Counted from the stretch's first letter, positions 15,841 through 26,037 are shown. The stretch: 64,000 nucleotides of DNA from Danxiaibacter flavus (GCF_041060425.1 NZ_JAULBC010000002.1:744001-808000); one strand, 5' to 3'. Notes: a model not told the origin generated them from the letters alone. Made by a program: numbers and translations.

Positions 15841-17220
15841 ATGACGATTCGGAATAAAAGGTTACTCTGCATGAGTAACACTAAAATTTTTATGCTTATT
15901 ATTTGCATGCTTGTTGTTGTTCTTCTCAGCAACAACACTGCCTTTTCACAGCATGAGGCTAAAATTACTTTGACACTGGAACATGCGATTCAAACCGCCA
16001 GGGAAAACAACAAGCATATAGCAAAGGCTGAGCTAAAAAAAGATATAGCAACACAAGAAGTGGATATTGCCAGGGACAGGCAACTGCCTGATCTCGACTT
16101 TCACACATCGTATGCACGGATCACCAATCTTACGGAATTCCACAACGGATACAGCAACAAAGAAGTCATCAAGGCTATTCCCGATATGTATGATGCAACC
16201 CTGAGCGCGAAAGTTCCCTTATATGCAGGTGGAAGAATTAAAACAGCGATCGAAAAATCAAATAAAGAAAAGGAACTATCAACCTTACAGGTTGAAAAAA
16301 CAACCAACGATATTGAGATGGATGTTATTGGCACTTATCTCGGTATTTATAAGCTGATGTCCGTTCAACAAGTCATTAATGAGCAAATAAAAGAAGAACA
16401 AAAAAGATTAAGAGAAGTACAGGCGCTCAAACGGAATGGAGCTGTTACAAAGAACGAAATATTGCGTGCAGAGTTGCAACTAAATAACATGCAATTGTCG
16501 CTCATTACCAACCAAAAGAATATCACCGTTGCCACGCATGACCTGCAAACCATATTAAATCTGTCTGAGGAAATGACGCTGGAACTCGACACGACCAATT
16601 TGCTGCAAATGCCTGCGCTTGAGGATGCTTATGAAGCCTATTTGCAAAAAGCTTATCAAAAAGAAGATATGCGCATTGCTTTAAAGCACCAGGAGATTGC
16701 ACTTGCTGAACGGAAAGAAGTAAAGGGTGGTTTTTATCCAACAGTAGGTTTATTCGGATCGTATGCTTATAAATATCCGGACTATATGTTATTTCCTCCG
16801 ACACCTTATTTGTATAGTCTTGGAATGATTGGCGTTGATGTGAATTTCAGCATTTCAAACCTGTACAAGAACAAAAAGAAAATGACAGTTGCCAATAAGC
16901 ATGTAGCAGAAAGCCAGCTTGAAACATCTATCCTGAAAGATGAAATAACCGACAAAGTGTTTAAAGAATATCAGCAACTGAAGGAAATCAAAGAACGGAT
17001 TCCGGTTACTGAAAAAGCTATTCAGCAGGCAGAGGAAAATTATCGTATCATCAAAGTGAAATACCTGAACCAACTGGCGTTGATTACGGATATTGTTGAT
17101 GCAGACAATGCCTTGTTACAGGCAAGATTCAACAATGTCTCCGAAAAGATCGATGCACAAATGAAATTCTATCAGCTACTATACGCATCCGGCATGCTGG
17201 ACCAAAACAAACTTAACTAA
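15841..17220 (+). CDS. TolC family outer-membrane efflux protein
   Basis: 459 residues. After a signal peptide (hydrophobic core IFMLIICMLVVVLL) come two outer-membrane efflux repeats with long alpha-helical, coiled-coil segments (ITLTLEHAIQTARENNKHI at about residue 41, KVKYLNQLALITDIVDADN near 415). It forms the trimeric outer-membrane exit duct of a tripartite pump with the HlyD-type adaptor (18 nt downstream) and the MFS transporter. The start may be the ATG at 15841 or the one at 15871 (MSNTKIFML), and both keep the signal peptide. Divergent from the AraC regulator. Confidence 0.9.
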   Translation: MTIRNKRLLCMSNTKIFMLIICMLVVVLLSNNTAFSQHEAKITLTLEHAIQTARENNKHIAKAELKKDIATQEVDIARDRQLPDLDFHTSYARITNLTEFHNGYSNKEVIKAIPDMYDATLSAKVPLYAGGRIKTAIEKSNKEKELSTLQVEKTTNDIEMDVIGTYLGIYKLMSVQQVINEQIKEEQKRLREVQALKRNGAVTKNEILRAELQLNNMQLSLITNQKNITVATHDLQTILNLSEEMTLELDTTNLLQMPALEDAYEAYLQKAYQKEDMRIALKHQEIALAERKEVKGGFYPTVGLFGSYAYKYPDYMLFPPTPYLYSLGMIGVDVNFSISNLYKNKKKMTVANKHVAESQLETSILKDEITDKVFKEYQQLKEIKERIPVTEKAIQQAEENYRIIKVKYLNQLALITDIVDADNALLQARFNNVSEKIDAQMKFYQLLYASGMLDQNKLN

Positions 17221-17238
17221 ACACAACACACGCATTAT

Positions 17239-18321
17239 ATGAAAGAGCAACATACATCACCCAAAAAAGAACCGAAGAAAGAAAAAAACTTCTATCATCA
17301 TTTTATAACCGCACTTTCGATACTGGTAGTCATTGTTGGCATAGGCGGCGGTATTTATTTCTTTACATTTTATCATGATCACGAAGAAACAAATGATGCT
17401 CAGATTGAACAATACGTTACACCTGTAATAAGCAGGATAACTGGTTATATACAAGCGGTAAGATTTCAAGAAAACCAATTTGTTCATAAAGGAGATACGC
17501 TTGTTGTAATTGACAACCGTGAGTTTAAAAGCAAATTGGACATGGCGGTTGCAGATCTGTCATCTGCAAAACAAAGTGTACATGTGATGGAGAGAGGTGT
17601 GATAACAAGTAAAAGCAATACCGCAATCCATAAGGCACAGATTGATGCTGCACAGGCGCAACTATGGAAAGCTGAACAGGATTATAAGCGTTATGATAAC
17701 TTAGTGAAGGAAGAGGCTGCAACGGAACAACAGTTTGAACAAATGAAGGCTAATTATGAATCTGCCAAAGCGCATTACAATGAACTTGTAAACAGTCTTG
17801 CGGCAACCAATCTTAGTACTGAAGAAGCTTCTTCAAAAGTAGACCCGGTTGTTTCTTCCGTACAGGCAAAACAGGCTGCGGTAGATAATGCCGCGTTATT
17901 TTATTCTTATACTGTTATTACCGCTCCTTATGATGGATGGGTTGGGCGTAAAACCATTCAACCCGGTCAACTTGTCAAAGAAGGCCAGACACTTGTTTCC
18001 GTAGTAAGTAAAGAAAAATGGGTGACGGCAAATTTTAAAGAAACACAGGTTCAGCAACTGGCAGAGGGCAATGATGTTGTGATAAAAGCCGACGCTACAG
18101 GAAACAAAATTTTCCGGGGCAAAGTTGAATCGTTGTCCCCTGCAAGTGGTGCCAGATTTTCGCTATTACCACCGGATAATGCAACAGGAAATTTCGTAAA
18201 AATTGAACAACGTATTCCGGTAAGAATACAGTTGACCGGTAACGAAAAAGAGACCGCTTTTTTGCGCGCAGGCATGAACGTAATTGTTACCGTAAAAAAC
18301 AACGATAAAGTAAGCAGATAG
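17239..18321 (+). CDS. HlyD/EmrA family membrane fusion protein
   Basis: 360 residues. It has a single inner-membrane anchor (FITALSILVVIVGIGGGIYF, about residues 22-42), a split lipoyl/biotinyl-like domain (VRFQENQFVHKGDTLVVID near 75 and APYDGWVGRKTIQPGQ near 230), an alpha-helical hairpin between them (about 100-195) and a beta-barrel. It links the MFS pump in the inner membrane to the TolC partner. It lies 18 nt after tolC and 5 nt before the MFS gene, so all three are one operon. Confidence 0.92.
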   Translation: MKEQHTSPKKEPKKEKNFYHHFITALSILVVIVGIGGGIYFFTFYHDHEETNDAQIEQYVTPVISRITGYIQAVRFQENQFVHKGDTLVVIDNREFKSKLDMAVADLSSAKQSVHVMERGVITSKSNTAIHKAQIDAAQAQLWKAEQDYKRYDNLVKEEAATEQQFEQMKANYESAKAHYNELVNSLAATNLSTEEASSKVDPVVSSVQAKQAAVDNAALFYSYTVITAPYDGWVGRKTIQPGQLVKEGQTLVSVVSKEKWVTANFKETQVQQLAEGNDVVIKADATGNKIFRGKVESLSPASGARFSLLPPDNATGNFVKIEQRIPVRIQLTGNEKETAFLRAGMNVIVTVKNNDKVSR

Positions 18322-18326
18322 TATTT

Positions 18327-19928
18327 ATGCGCACGGATAATGTTTTTAAAGAATGGGTACCGGCATGGTTCATAAAAGCAGTGCTGATCTATTGCCTGCT
18401 TCCGTCGATGATGCTGCTTGGTTTGTATAATTCCAATGTTACTTACGCCGCAAGCTACCTGGATATTGAACCGGAAGATATGCAGTTTGTAATGTGCGTT
18501 ACGTACGGAACGCTGTTCGCCACGGCGTTAATCGAAGCCAGGTTCTTTAAATATTTTTCCACGCGAAACTATTTCCTTTGCATCCAGATCTTTACAAGCG
18601 CCATCCTTATCATATCGGCTTATACATCAAACTACTACCAGTTTATTTTTCTGCGCATCGCAGAAGGCATCTGCATGGCGTTGCCTGGTGTATCTATGCG
18701 CATGTTGTTGTTATCTAAGTTTAAATCAAAAAATGCAATCATTATTGTGTACAGCATTTTTTACGGCATTCTATTGACTTCTTCCACTGTTACCATGCAC
18801 ATGATGGTATGGATCCTTGACCGGTATGATTGGAAACATATGGCCTACGGTGCAGCACTTTTCCAGGTAATTGGTATGGCTTTGATATTGCTGGTGTTCA
18901 ACGGTAAAAGATTCATCAAAAAATTTCCACTGTATCAGCTGGATTGGGTTAGCTACATCTTATTGCTCACTGGCGTTCTTTGTGGTGCTTACGTATTTGT
19001 ATATGGTGAAAAGCTTTACTGGTTTGCTTCGGTTCATATTATCGTCGCAGCGGTCGTAGCAATTAGTTTTGGAGGACTGTTTGTATTGCGACAGTTATAT
19101 ATGAAACGCCCTTCGCTTAACATGAACGTGCTTAAGAATGCCGATCTGAGAATAGGCTTGCTGTTATTTCTGCTTTTCTACATTTCCCGTGCTACTTTGA
19201 ATATGCTTCATTCCGCCATGGGTAAAATATGGAACTGGGAACCGATCCATGTTATGCATGTTCAGTATATAAACGCTGCGGGAATAGTCGCCGGCCTCAC
19301 CATCTCTGCTATTCTTTTTGCAAGAGGTATTGCCACAAGGTACTTACTTGCAACTGGCTTTTTGTGCCTGGCTGTTTATCACATCTGGTTTACTTTTTTA
19401 TTTGTGCCTGATGTGTCGTTAAAGCAAATCAGTATCCCTTACTTTCTACAGGGTACAGGCGTGGGAATGACCTTCGTTCCCCTGGTGTTATTCAGTATAT
19501 CTACTTTAAAACGAGAAGACACCCTGGCAGGCGGATTTGTAACTGTATCCGGCCGCTTTTGGGGAACAACAATTGGCTTTTGTATTTTACAAAACGCACA
19601 GGTTTTTCTACAGCAAAATCATTACAGCAAATTACAGCAGTTTGTATCCCTTGAAAATTCCGAAACACAAAGCAGATTGGCTCAATCGGCCCAGGCCTTT
19701 ATGAGCAAAGGATATGCAACAGATGCTGCAAATAGCCTGGCCATTCGTCAAATCAACAGCTCGATTGTTAATCAAACTGTGTTGTTGTCGGATATGGAGA
19801 TATATACTGTAGTGGGCTGTTGCTTACTGGTGCTGATTGTGTTGATACTTTTAAACCAGCATATAAAACATTCGCTTGGCTTGATTAAGCGGCGCTCGGG
19901 TAAGTATTTCCCTAAAACCATGTGGTGA
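18327..19928 (+). CDS. MFS transporter, DHA2-like (EmrB type)
   Basis: 533 residues with about 14 hydrophobic helices. Placement after an EmrA-like adaptor and a TolC-like protein makes it the energy-coupled component of a proton-driven tripartite efflux pump. The substrate is unknown; drugs, bile-like detergents or fatty acids are typical for EmrAB relatives. The TGA is followed by a CACGGAGG array that pairs with an inverted array at the 3' end of the convergent methyltransferase gene. Confidence 0.85.
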   Translation: MRTDNVFKEWVPAWFIKAVLIYCLLPSMMLLGLYNSNVTYAASYLDIEPEDMQFVMCVTYGTLFATALIEARFFKYFSTRNYFLCIQIFTSAILIISAYTSNYYQFIFLRIAEGICMALPGVSMRMLLLSKFKSKNAIIIVYSIFYGILLTSSTVTMHMMVWILDRYDWKHMAYGAALFQVIGMALILLVFNGKRFIKKFPLYQLDWVSYILLLTGVLCGAYVFVYGEKLYWFASVHIIVAAVVAISFGGLFVLRQLYMKRPSLNMNVLKNADLRIGLLLFLLFYISRATLNMLHSAMGKIWNWEPIHVMHVQYINAAGIVAGLTISAILFARGIATRYLLATGFLCLAVYHIWFTFLFVPDVSLKQISIPYFLQGTGVGMTFVPLVLFSISTLKREDTLAGGFVTVSGRFWGTTIGFCILQNAQVFLQQNHYSKLQQFVSLENSETQSRLAQSAQAFMSKGYATDAANSLAIRQINSSIVNQTVLLSDMEIYTVVGCCLLVLIVLILLNQHIKHSLGLIKRRSGKYFPKTMW

Positions 19929-19930
19929 TG

Positions 19931-20109
19931 AACCACGGAGGCACGGCGACACGGAGAAACACAGCGAATATTTACAGAGGTAGCTTAATTAATTACAATA
20001 AATAAATATTTAATTCGAAAGCGAGAATATTCTTTTGCGTGGAATAAAAAACGCTGTGTTACTTAGTGTCGTAATGTCTCCGTGGTTTACCGCCGTGTTA
20101 CTCAGTGTC
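19931..20109. repeat. Inverted pair of 8-bp (CACGGAGG) arrays between MFS and methyltransferase genes
   Basis: Left arm 19931-19967 follows the MFS TGA. The right arm 20051-20109 reads as the reverse complement and contains the methyltransferase stop codon (20098-20100). The A/T-rich loop is about 83 nt. Confidence 0.88.
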
Positions 20110-21297
20110 GAAACTGTCTCCCTGGTTCAAAAAAAGCGAAGCGTGCATGCTATCGGCTTTTTGGTTATAGCCTTTGAGGGCGCCGGATTTGATGAGCTTG
20201 AGCCCTTTTACTTCGTCTAAAATAAATTCCACCACTTCTTCATTTTCCTGTTTAAAAACTGAGCAGGTAATGTATAAAAAGTATCCGCCTTTAGACAAAT
20301 GCTTTATTGCATTACCAGCGATCTTTTTTTGTAATGCAGCGTAATCTTCCAGTTTCTTCCGGGTGAAATAGGCAAGTTGTTCTGGTGTTCTGCTCCAGGT
20401 GCCGGATCCGGAACAAGGTGCGTCGCAAATAATAAAATTAACCGGATCGTTGGTGAAGGATTCAGTTAACTCATTTGAAATATCACAAACAAAAGAGTGA
20501 TAATTCTTAATTCCGGCCTTTGCAAAACGCTGTTGAAGATTAAAAAGTATAGACGAACGTACATCACTTGCAAATAACTTCATCTTGTGTAAATGATCAT
20601 AAGCAAGAATTGACTTTCCCCCGCTTGCGGAACAACAATCCCACACCGTTATATTCTTATCAGTTAGCTCAGAAGGAAAAAATTCTGCTATCCGTTGCGA
20701 GCTGTAATCTTGTATCACCGCTTCTTTATCCAGCGCAAGTATGGTGTCGATTTTTGATGCATTGGGCAGGGCTATGCAATCATTTGTCAATTGCTGAAAA
20801 GGTAAACCTGCTTCTTCCATTTTTTTTGTGACAGTTTTTTCTTTGCCCGGTCTCACACGTATAAACACATCTGGCTGCACGAAATGACCAGCGATGAAAC
20901 TGTCTTTATCAATCTCATCAGTCAGGCTTTCTGCAAACGGAAAAACATCTTCCAATGAGAATGCGTATTTGGTTTGTATAAACACAATTCTTCTTATCAA
21001 TTCAACGTTCCAGTTGTCAATATATTCCAGCTCAAACAAACCGGTCCAAACACCGGGTTCCGCATTACAAAGAAATATGGCTACTTTCAATTTTTCTGCA
21101 ACCTCAACATTTGGCAATGCCTGCCCCAGGCGATAGTAACAATAACACAAATGACTGATATACTTTCTGTCTTTTGAACCATGTTTTTTATTCGCCGCGA
21201 AATAATTCTTCAGCCAGGCAGCCAATGGCATTTTTCCATCATAAGAAGAAATGAGTTGTACTGCAGTATTGAAATATGAATGAAATCTTTGTTGCAT
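20098..21297 (-). CDS. RsmB/NOP family SAM-dependent RNA methyltransferase
   Basis: 399 residues. An N-terminal NusB-like helical domain (about 1-140) precedes a class I methyltransferase domain. The SAM motif is WDCCSASGGKS near 218-228, the motif IV catalytic Cys is in DAPCSGSG near 291-298, and the motif VI Cys is in YITCSVF near 341-347. This makes an m5C RNA methyltransferase, probably for 16S rRNA or another rRNA/tRNA. The frame extends to 21354, but that part overlaps the sucB terminator, so ATG 21297 (MQQRFHSYF) is used. The last codons and the stop lie in a CACGGAGG array. Confidence 0.88.
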   Translation of the reverse strand: MQQRFHSYFNTAVQLISSYDGKMPLAAWLKNYFAANKKHGSKDRKYISHLCYCYYRLGQALPNVEVAEKLKVAIFLCNAEPGVWTGLFELEYIDNWNVELIRRIVFIQTKYAFSLEDVFPFAESLTDEIDKDSFIAGHFVQPDVFIRVRPGKEKTVTKKMEEAGLPFQQLTNDCIALPNASKIDTILALDKEAVIQDYSSQRIAEFFPSELTDKNITVWDCCSASGGKSILAYDHLHKMKLFASDVRSSILFNLQQRFAKAGIKNYHSFVCDISNELTESFTNDPVNFIICDAPCSGSGTWSRTPEQLAYFTRKKLEDYAALQKKIAGNAIKHLSKGGYFLYITCSVFKQENEEVVEFILDEVKGLKLIKSGALKGYNQKADSMHASLFLNQGDSFDTE

Positions 21298-21354
21298 GAA
21301 ATGAATGATATTGCCGGAATTATTATTGATGCAAAGCTTAGGTATTTTGGGCAA

Positions 21355-21380
21355 AAATAAACCCCGATTGTGCTCGGGGC
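21355..21380 (-). terminator. sucB intrinsic terminator
   Basis: Stem CCCCGA / TCGGGG with a 6-nt loop, followed on the minus strand by TTTATTTTT. It lies about 120 nt past the sucB stop. Confidence 0.8.
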
Positions 21381-21418
21381 TTATTTGCCAGTTCGATATC
21401 TATTGATGCAGGTAATTT

Positions 21419-21449
21419 ACAAGTACGAGGTACGAGGTACGAAGTACAC
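21419..21449. repeat. 7-bp (TACGAGG/TACGAAG) array downstream of sucB
   Basis: Four degenerate heptamers. Same word family as 23107-23252 and 60242-60271. No inverted mate is adjacent. Confidence 0.7.
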
Positions 21450-21497
21450 TAACACAATCAGCACTTGCACACACGCTACTTCAACAAATCATAGAAA

Positions 21498-23072
21498 TTA
21501 TAATTCTAGTAAAGTCTTAACCGGATCTTTTCCGAATAACAATAACTCAGGATTTTCCAGTAGTTCTTTCACACGTACAAGGAAGCTTACACTTTCGCGG
21601 CCATCAATAATTCTGTGGTCATAGCTCAGTGCGATGTACATCATTGGTCTGATCACTACTTGTCCGTTGATGGCCATTGGTCTTTCCTGGATCTTGTGCA
21701 TACCAAGAATAGCGCTCTGAGGCAGGTTAATGATCGGCGTACTCATCAGGCTTCCGAATACACCACCATTTGTGATGGTAAATGTACCGCCCTGTAGCTC
21801 TTCCATTGTTAATTTATTATCCCTCGCTTTGCCTGCCAGTTCAATTACTTTCTTCTCAATGTCGGCCATGCTCAGGCTCTCCACGTTGCGGATAACAGGA
21901 ACTGTTAAGCCACGTGGCGTACTTACAGCGATGCTGATATCAGCATAGTCATGATAAACCAGTTCATCGCTATCAATGTAAGCATTCACAGCGGGCCACT
22001 CGCTTAACGAAATAGCACATGCTTTAGCAAAGAAGCTCATGAATCCAAGGTTAACTCCATGCGATTCTTTGAACTTATCCTTGAATGTCTTACGTATTTC
22101 CATGATGCGTGTCATATCCACTTCGTTGAAAGTGGTTAACATCGCAGTGGTATTTTTAGATTCAACAAGCCGGCGGCTGATAGTTTTGCGCAGGTTGCTC
22201 ATTTTCTCCTTACGCACATTGCGTGTAAAGAGCTCCTGTCCGTCAAATGCTTTCTTACCAGGATGGGCAAGTGCTTCCAGTACATCATGTTTCAGGATCT
22301 TGCCGCTAGGGCCAGATGCTGTAATGCTCTTAGGATCAACTTTTTTATCCGCAATAATTGCAGCAGCAACAGGAGTTGCCTTTACATCATTTGCCACGGC
22401 TGTAACCGGAGCAGCTTCTGCTGCAGGTTTAGCGGCGGGTTTTGTTTCTGCAGCGGCAGGTTGTGATGCAGCTCCTCCAACAGGAACGGCAACATCAGTA
22501 TCAATTTTGGCAACTACATCGCCTATCTTAACTGTATCACCTTCGTTAACCAGTGTATTTAATTTACCAGCTTCTTCTGCGTTCAATTCAAAAGTAGCTT
22601 TCTCGCTCTCCATTTCAGCGATCACTTCATCACGTTGAACCAGGTCACCCTCTTTCTTCACCCATTTCAACAAGGTAACTTCAGAAATGGATTCACCAAC
22701 AACTGGCACTTTTAGTTCAATAACACCTTTACCAACAGCTACAGCTGCGGCTGCAGGCGCAGCGGCGGACTGAGCAGCAGGTGCAGCTTCTTTTTTCTCT
22801 TCAGCAGCAGGTGCGGCTGCTGATGCAGAGGGCTTAGCAGCTGATTCATCAATGTGCGCAAGAACGGCACCAATGTTTAAAGTGTCCCCTTCTTTTGCAA
22901 TTGTTTTTAATGTTCCGGATTGTTCGGCATTTACTTCAAAAGTCGCTTTTTCACTTTCCAGTTCCGCAATCACTTCATCACGATCAACATACTCACCATC
23001 TTTCTTGGTCCATTTTAACAAGGTTACTTCATTAATAGATTCTCCAACCGTAGGAACTTTAATTTCTATCAT
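21498..23072 (-). CDS. sucB: Dihydrolipoyllysine-residue succinyltransferase (E2 of 2-oxoglutarate dehydrogenase)
   Basis: 524 residues. Two N-terminal lipoyl domains each carry the lipoyl-Lys motif ESEKATFE (Lys near 42 and 158), joined by Ala/Pro/Glu-rich linkers. A peripheral-subunit-binding segment (about 250-285, ITASGPSGKILKHDVLEAL) follows, then the catalytic acyltransferase domain with SYDHRIIDGRES near the C-terminus (active-site His and Asp). It transfers the succinyl group to CoA in the TCA cycle. Two lipoyl domains instead of one are a noteworthy variant. It is downstream of sucA, separated by 178 nt that contain a hairpin of TACGAAG arrays. Confidence 0.93.
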   Translation of the reverse strand: MIEIKVPTVGESINEVTLLKWTKKDGEYVDRDEVIAELESEKATFEVNAEQSGTLKTIAKEGDTLNIGAVLAHIDESAAKPSASAAAPAAEEKKEAAPAAQSAAAPAAAAVAVGKGVIELKVPVVGESISEVTLLKWVKKEGDLVQRDEVIAEMESEKATFELNAEEAGKLNTLVNEGDTVKIGDVVAKIDTDVAVPVGGAASQPAAAETKPAAKPAAEAAPVTAVANDVKATPVAAAIIADKKVDPKSITASGPSGKILKHDVLEALAHPGKKAFDGQELFTRNVRKEKMSNLRKTISRRLVESKNTTAMLTTFNEVDMTRIMEIRKTFKDKFKESHGVNLGFMSFFAKACAISLSEWPAVNAYIDSDELVYHDYADISIAVSTPRGLTVPVIRNVESLSMADIEKKVIELAGKARDNKLTMEELQGGTFTITNGGVFGSLMSTPIINLPQSAILGMHKIQERPMAINGQVVIRPMMYIALSYDHRIIDGRESVSFLVRVKELLENPELLLFGKDPVKTLLEL

Positions 23073-23106
23073 AAAGAATGTTTTCTTTTATCGTTTTTTT
23101 CTTTCT

Positions 23107-23252
23107 TCAACGTGAGGCAAGTACGAAGTACGAAGTACGAAGTACCTGCTTTTTAGAACGTTTACAATTTTTGATCCTGCTTATTCCTGGTTATGCTTGT
23201 AATTAGTAAGCCTGATTCACGTTGAGTACTTCGTACTTCGTAAATCGTACTT
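23107..23252. repeat. Inverted pair of 7-bp (TACGAAG) arrays between sucA and sucB
   Basis: The arms at 23107-23145 and 23216-23252 are reverse complements, including a TCAACGTGA extension at the loop or base side. One arm contains the sucA TAA. The hairpin separates two cistrons that should be co-transcribed. Confidence 0.9.
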
Positions 23253-25992
23253 AAATTGAAAACGCTGTTTGTATAATCTCTTCCTGCTCCTGTTTGTGCA
23301 CTTTAGCATAACCGGTTGCAGTGGCTGCGCTTGGTTGTCTGCTGATCACACCATAATTGATGGTCTTCAGATTCATTTGCAGGAATGAAGCTGCACCCAT
23401 ATTCAGCGGCTCTTCCTGTACCCAGAACCACGTTGCTTTATTGTATTTGTGATAAAGCGCTTCGATCTGTTTGAATGGTAAAGGATAGATCTGCTCTAAC
23501 CTGATTATTGCTATATCTGTTCTGTTTTCTTTTGCCTGTCTTTCAGCAAGATCAAAGTACAACTTACCAGAACACAACAACACTTTTTTCACTTGTGCCG
23601 GATCCTGAACAAAGCTGTCATCAATCAATTCTTTAAATCCACCTTTGGTAAACTCACTTACGTGACTATAGCTACCCGGGTGACGCAGATTTGCTTTTGG
23701 AGAGAAATTGATCAGCGGCTTGCGGAACTGCCATGTCAACTGTCTTCTCATTGCATGGAAGAAGTTGGCTGAAGTGGTGATATTAGTGATCACAAGATTC
23801 AGCTCAGCACACATTTGCAGATAACGTTCCATGCGTGCACTGCTGTGCTCAGGGCCTTGTCCTTCATAACCGTGAGGTAACAACATTACCACCCCGTTCA
23901 TGCGGTTCCATTTCTGTTCGCCTGCGCTGATGAACTGGTCAATCATGGTTTGTGCTCCGTTGGAGAAATCACCAAACTGAGCTTCCCATATCACCAATGC
24001 CTGAGGATTTGCTAAAGCATATCCATATTCAAACCCCAGAACACCATATTCACTTAACAGTGAGTTATATATTCTAAAGCTTTCCTGGCTATCATTGAAA
24101 TGATTCAGCCTGTTGTAAGCCTTATCATTGTTTTCATCTCTTAATACTGAATGACGATGGCTAAATGTACCGCGCTTAACATCCTGTCCACTCATTCTTA
24201 CAATTTTGCCTTCAGTAAGAATAGAGCCATACGCCATCAATTCACCTGTGCTCCAGTCCACTTTTTGCTCGGCGTCAAACAGCTTAACCTTTTCCTGCAA
24301 CAATTTTTCTACCTTTTTAAGCGGAGTAAAGTCTGTAGGTAAATTCATCAACCCTTTGAACAAAATGTTGAACTGCTCTTCGGAAACAAATGTATCGGGT
24401 GATTTTTCAAAATCGTCCTGTGTTGCTTTCCTCAGGTTTCTCCACCACTCTTCCGGTTGCTGATATTTATAAGGCAGAGGCTTCTGTTTTACTTCGTCTA
24501 ATCTTTCCTGCAGGTCATTCCAGAATTTCTTTTCCATTTCCTTCGCCAGTTCCTGTGCATCAGTTTCACCATTTTCCATCAGGAATTTGGTATACACTTC
24601 TCTTGGATTGGCGTGCTTTTCAATTAAAGCATACAAATGCGGCTGCGTATATTTTGGATCATCGCCTTCATTGTGACCATGGCGACGATAGCAAACCATA
24701 TCTACAAATATATCTGTGTTAAACTCCTGCCTGTACTGCGTAGCAATCTCGGCACACTTAACCACAGCTTCGGGATCATCACCATTTACGTGCATTACCG
24801 GAGCCTGGATCATCGCAGCGATCGAAGTACAATAGTCAGCACTTCTTGCATCATCAAAATCAGTGGTAAAGCCAATCTGGTTATTGATCACAAAATGGAT
24901 GGTACCACCGGTATCATAACCCTCCAGCTCACTAAACTGCAATACTTCATAAACTATACCCTGGCCCGCAACTGATGCGTCACCATGAATAAGTATGGGA
25001 AGAATCTTATCGTAATCACTTTTATACATTACGTCTGCCTTGGCCCTTGCAAAACCTTCAACAACAGGATCAACTGCTTCAAGGTGAGAAGGATTCGGCA
25101 TCAGTTTTAAATGGATCTTTTTACCGTTCAGCGTCTGTACCTCGCTACCAAATCCCATATGGTATTTTACGTCGCCGCTGCCCATGGTTTGGTCAACCTG
25201 CCCGGTTCCCTCAAACTCGCTAAAGATCTGCTCGTATGTTTTACCCATAATGTTGGCTAAAACATTCAGACGACCACGGTGAGCCATACCGATTACCACT
25301 TCCTGTACATCATTATCAGCCGAGGTGCTGATGATAGCATCAAGCGCAGCGATAGTAGTTTCTCCACCTTCCAGTGAAAATCTCTTTTGGCCGATGTATT
25401 TGGTGTGAAGGAATTTTTCAAAAATTACACCCTGGTTCAGTTTTTCCAGGATGCGTTTTCTTTTTTCGATCGGAAGCGGTGCAGCAAAGTTCTTCTCCAT
25501 CGCATTCGTCAGCCAGTCAACCTTCTTTTGATCGCTTATGTATTTGAATTCTATACCAACATGCGCGGCATAGCTTTTTTCCAGGTGCTCGATAATCTTG
25601 CGGAGGGTAGTTACACCCAGACCTATTAAATTACCAGCATTAAATTTCTGATCAAGATCAGCTTCTGTGAAACCAAAAAAGCCTAAATCCAAATTAGCTC
25701 CTCTATCCTTTCTTTTTCTGATCGGATTGGTTTTTGCTATCAAATGTCCTTTGTTGCGATAACCAAGGATCATTCTATATGCACCAATTTCTCTTTTCCA
25801 GTCAATGCCAGAGGCCGCTGCTGCTGCCGGAGCTTTTCCGTTAGCTACAAAGCCGTTTGTGGCCGCAAAATCAAATCCCTCAAAAAACTTTTTCAATTCA
25901 GGATCTACACTATTTGGGTCTTTCACAAAATCCTGGTATAAACTCTCAATATATGCCGGATGCGAACTTGTTATGTATGAAAAGTCGTTCAT
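23251..25992 (-). CDS. sucA: 2-oxoglutarate dehydrogenase E1 component
   Basis: 913 residues. Thiamine-diphosphate enzyme that decarboxylates 2-oxoglutarate and passes succinyl to the E2 lipoyl arm. The N-terminal segment (HPAYIESLYQDFVKDPNSV) binds E2. The catalytic region shows GMAHRGRLNVLANIMGK near 245 and the ThDP motif VNGDDPEAVVKC near 405. The transketolase-like pyrimidine domain (about 580-780) contains RGTFSHRHSVLRD, and a C-terminal OxoGdeHyase domain (about 780-913) is present. Start ATG at 25990-25992, about 38 nt after a promoter-like element. The TAA is the first base group of a TACGAAG array. Confidence 0.95.
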   Translation of the reverse strand: MNDFSYITSSHPAYIESLYQDFVKDPNSVDPELKKFFEGFDFAATNGFVANGKAPAAAAASGIDWKREIGAYRMILGYRNKGHLIAKTNPIRKRKDRGANLDLGFFGFTEADLDQKFNAGNLIGLGVTTLRKIIEHLEKSYAAHVGIEFKYISDQKKVDWLTNAMEKNFAAPLPIEKRKRILEKLNQGVIFEKFLHTKYIGQKRFSLEGGETTIAALDAIISTSADNDVQEVVIGMAHRGRLNVLANIMGKTYEQIFSEFEGTGQVDQTMGSGDVKYHMGFGSEVQTLNGKKIHLKLMPNPSHLEAVDPVVEGFARAKADVMYKSDYDKILPILIHGDASVAGQGIVYEVLQFSELEGYDTGGTIHFVINNQIGFTTDFDDARSADYCTSIAAMIQAPVMHVNGDDPEAVVKCAEIATQYRQEFNTDIFVDMVCYRRHGHNEGDDPKYTQPHLYALIEKHANPREVYTKFLMENGETDAQELAKEMEKKFWNDLQERLDEVKQKPLPYKYQQPEEWWRNLRKATQDDFEKSPDTFVSEEQFNILFKGLMNLPTDFTPLKKVEKLLQEKVKLFDAEQKVDWSTGELMAYGSILTEGKIVRMSGQDVKRGTFSHRHSVLRDENNDKAYNRLNHFNDSQESFRIYNSLLSEYGVLGFEYGYALANPQALVIWEAQFGDFSNGAQTMIDQFISAGEQKWNRMNGVVMLLPHGYEGQGPEHSSARMERYLQMCAELNLVITNITTSANFFHAMRRQLTWQFRKPLINFSPKANLRHPGSYSHVSEFTKGGFKELIDDSFVQDPAQVKKVLLCSGKLYFDLAERQAKENRTDIAIIRLEQIYPLPFKQIEALYHKYNKATWFWVQEEPLNMGAASFLQMNLKTINYGVISRQPSAATATGYAKVHKQEQEEIIQTAFSI

Positions 25993-26029
25993 GCAAGCTT
26001 ATTTATTCAATTCTAAACTTAAACGGATG

Positions 26030-26037
26030 CAAATATC
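26030..26037 (-). promoter_or_regulatory. -7-like element upstream of sucA
   Basis: The minus strand reads GATATTTG (seven of eight to TAnnTTTG), about 38 nt before the sucA ATG. Confidence 0.45.
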
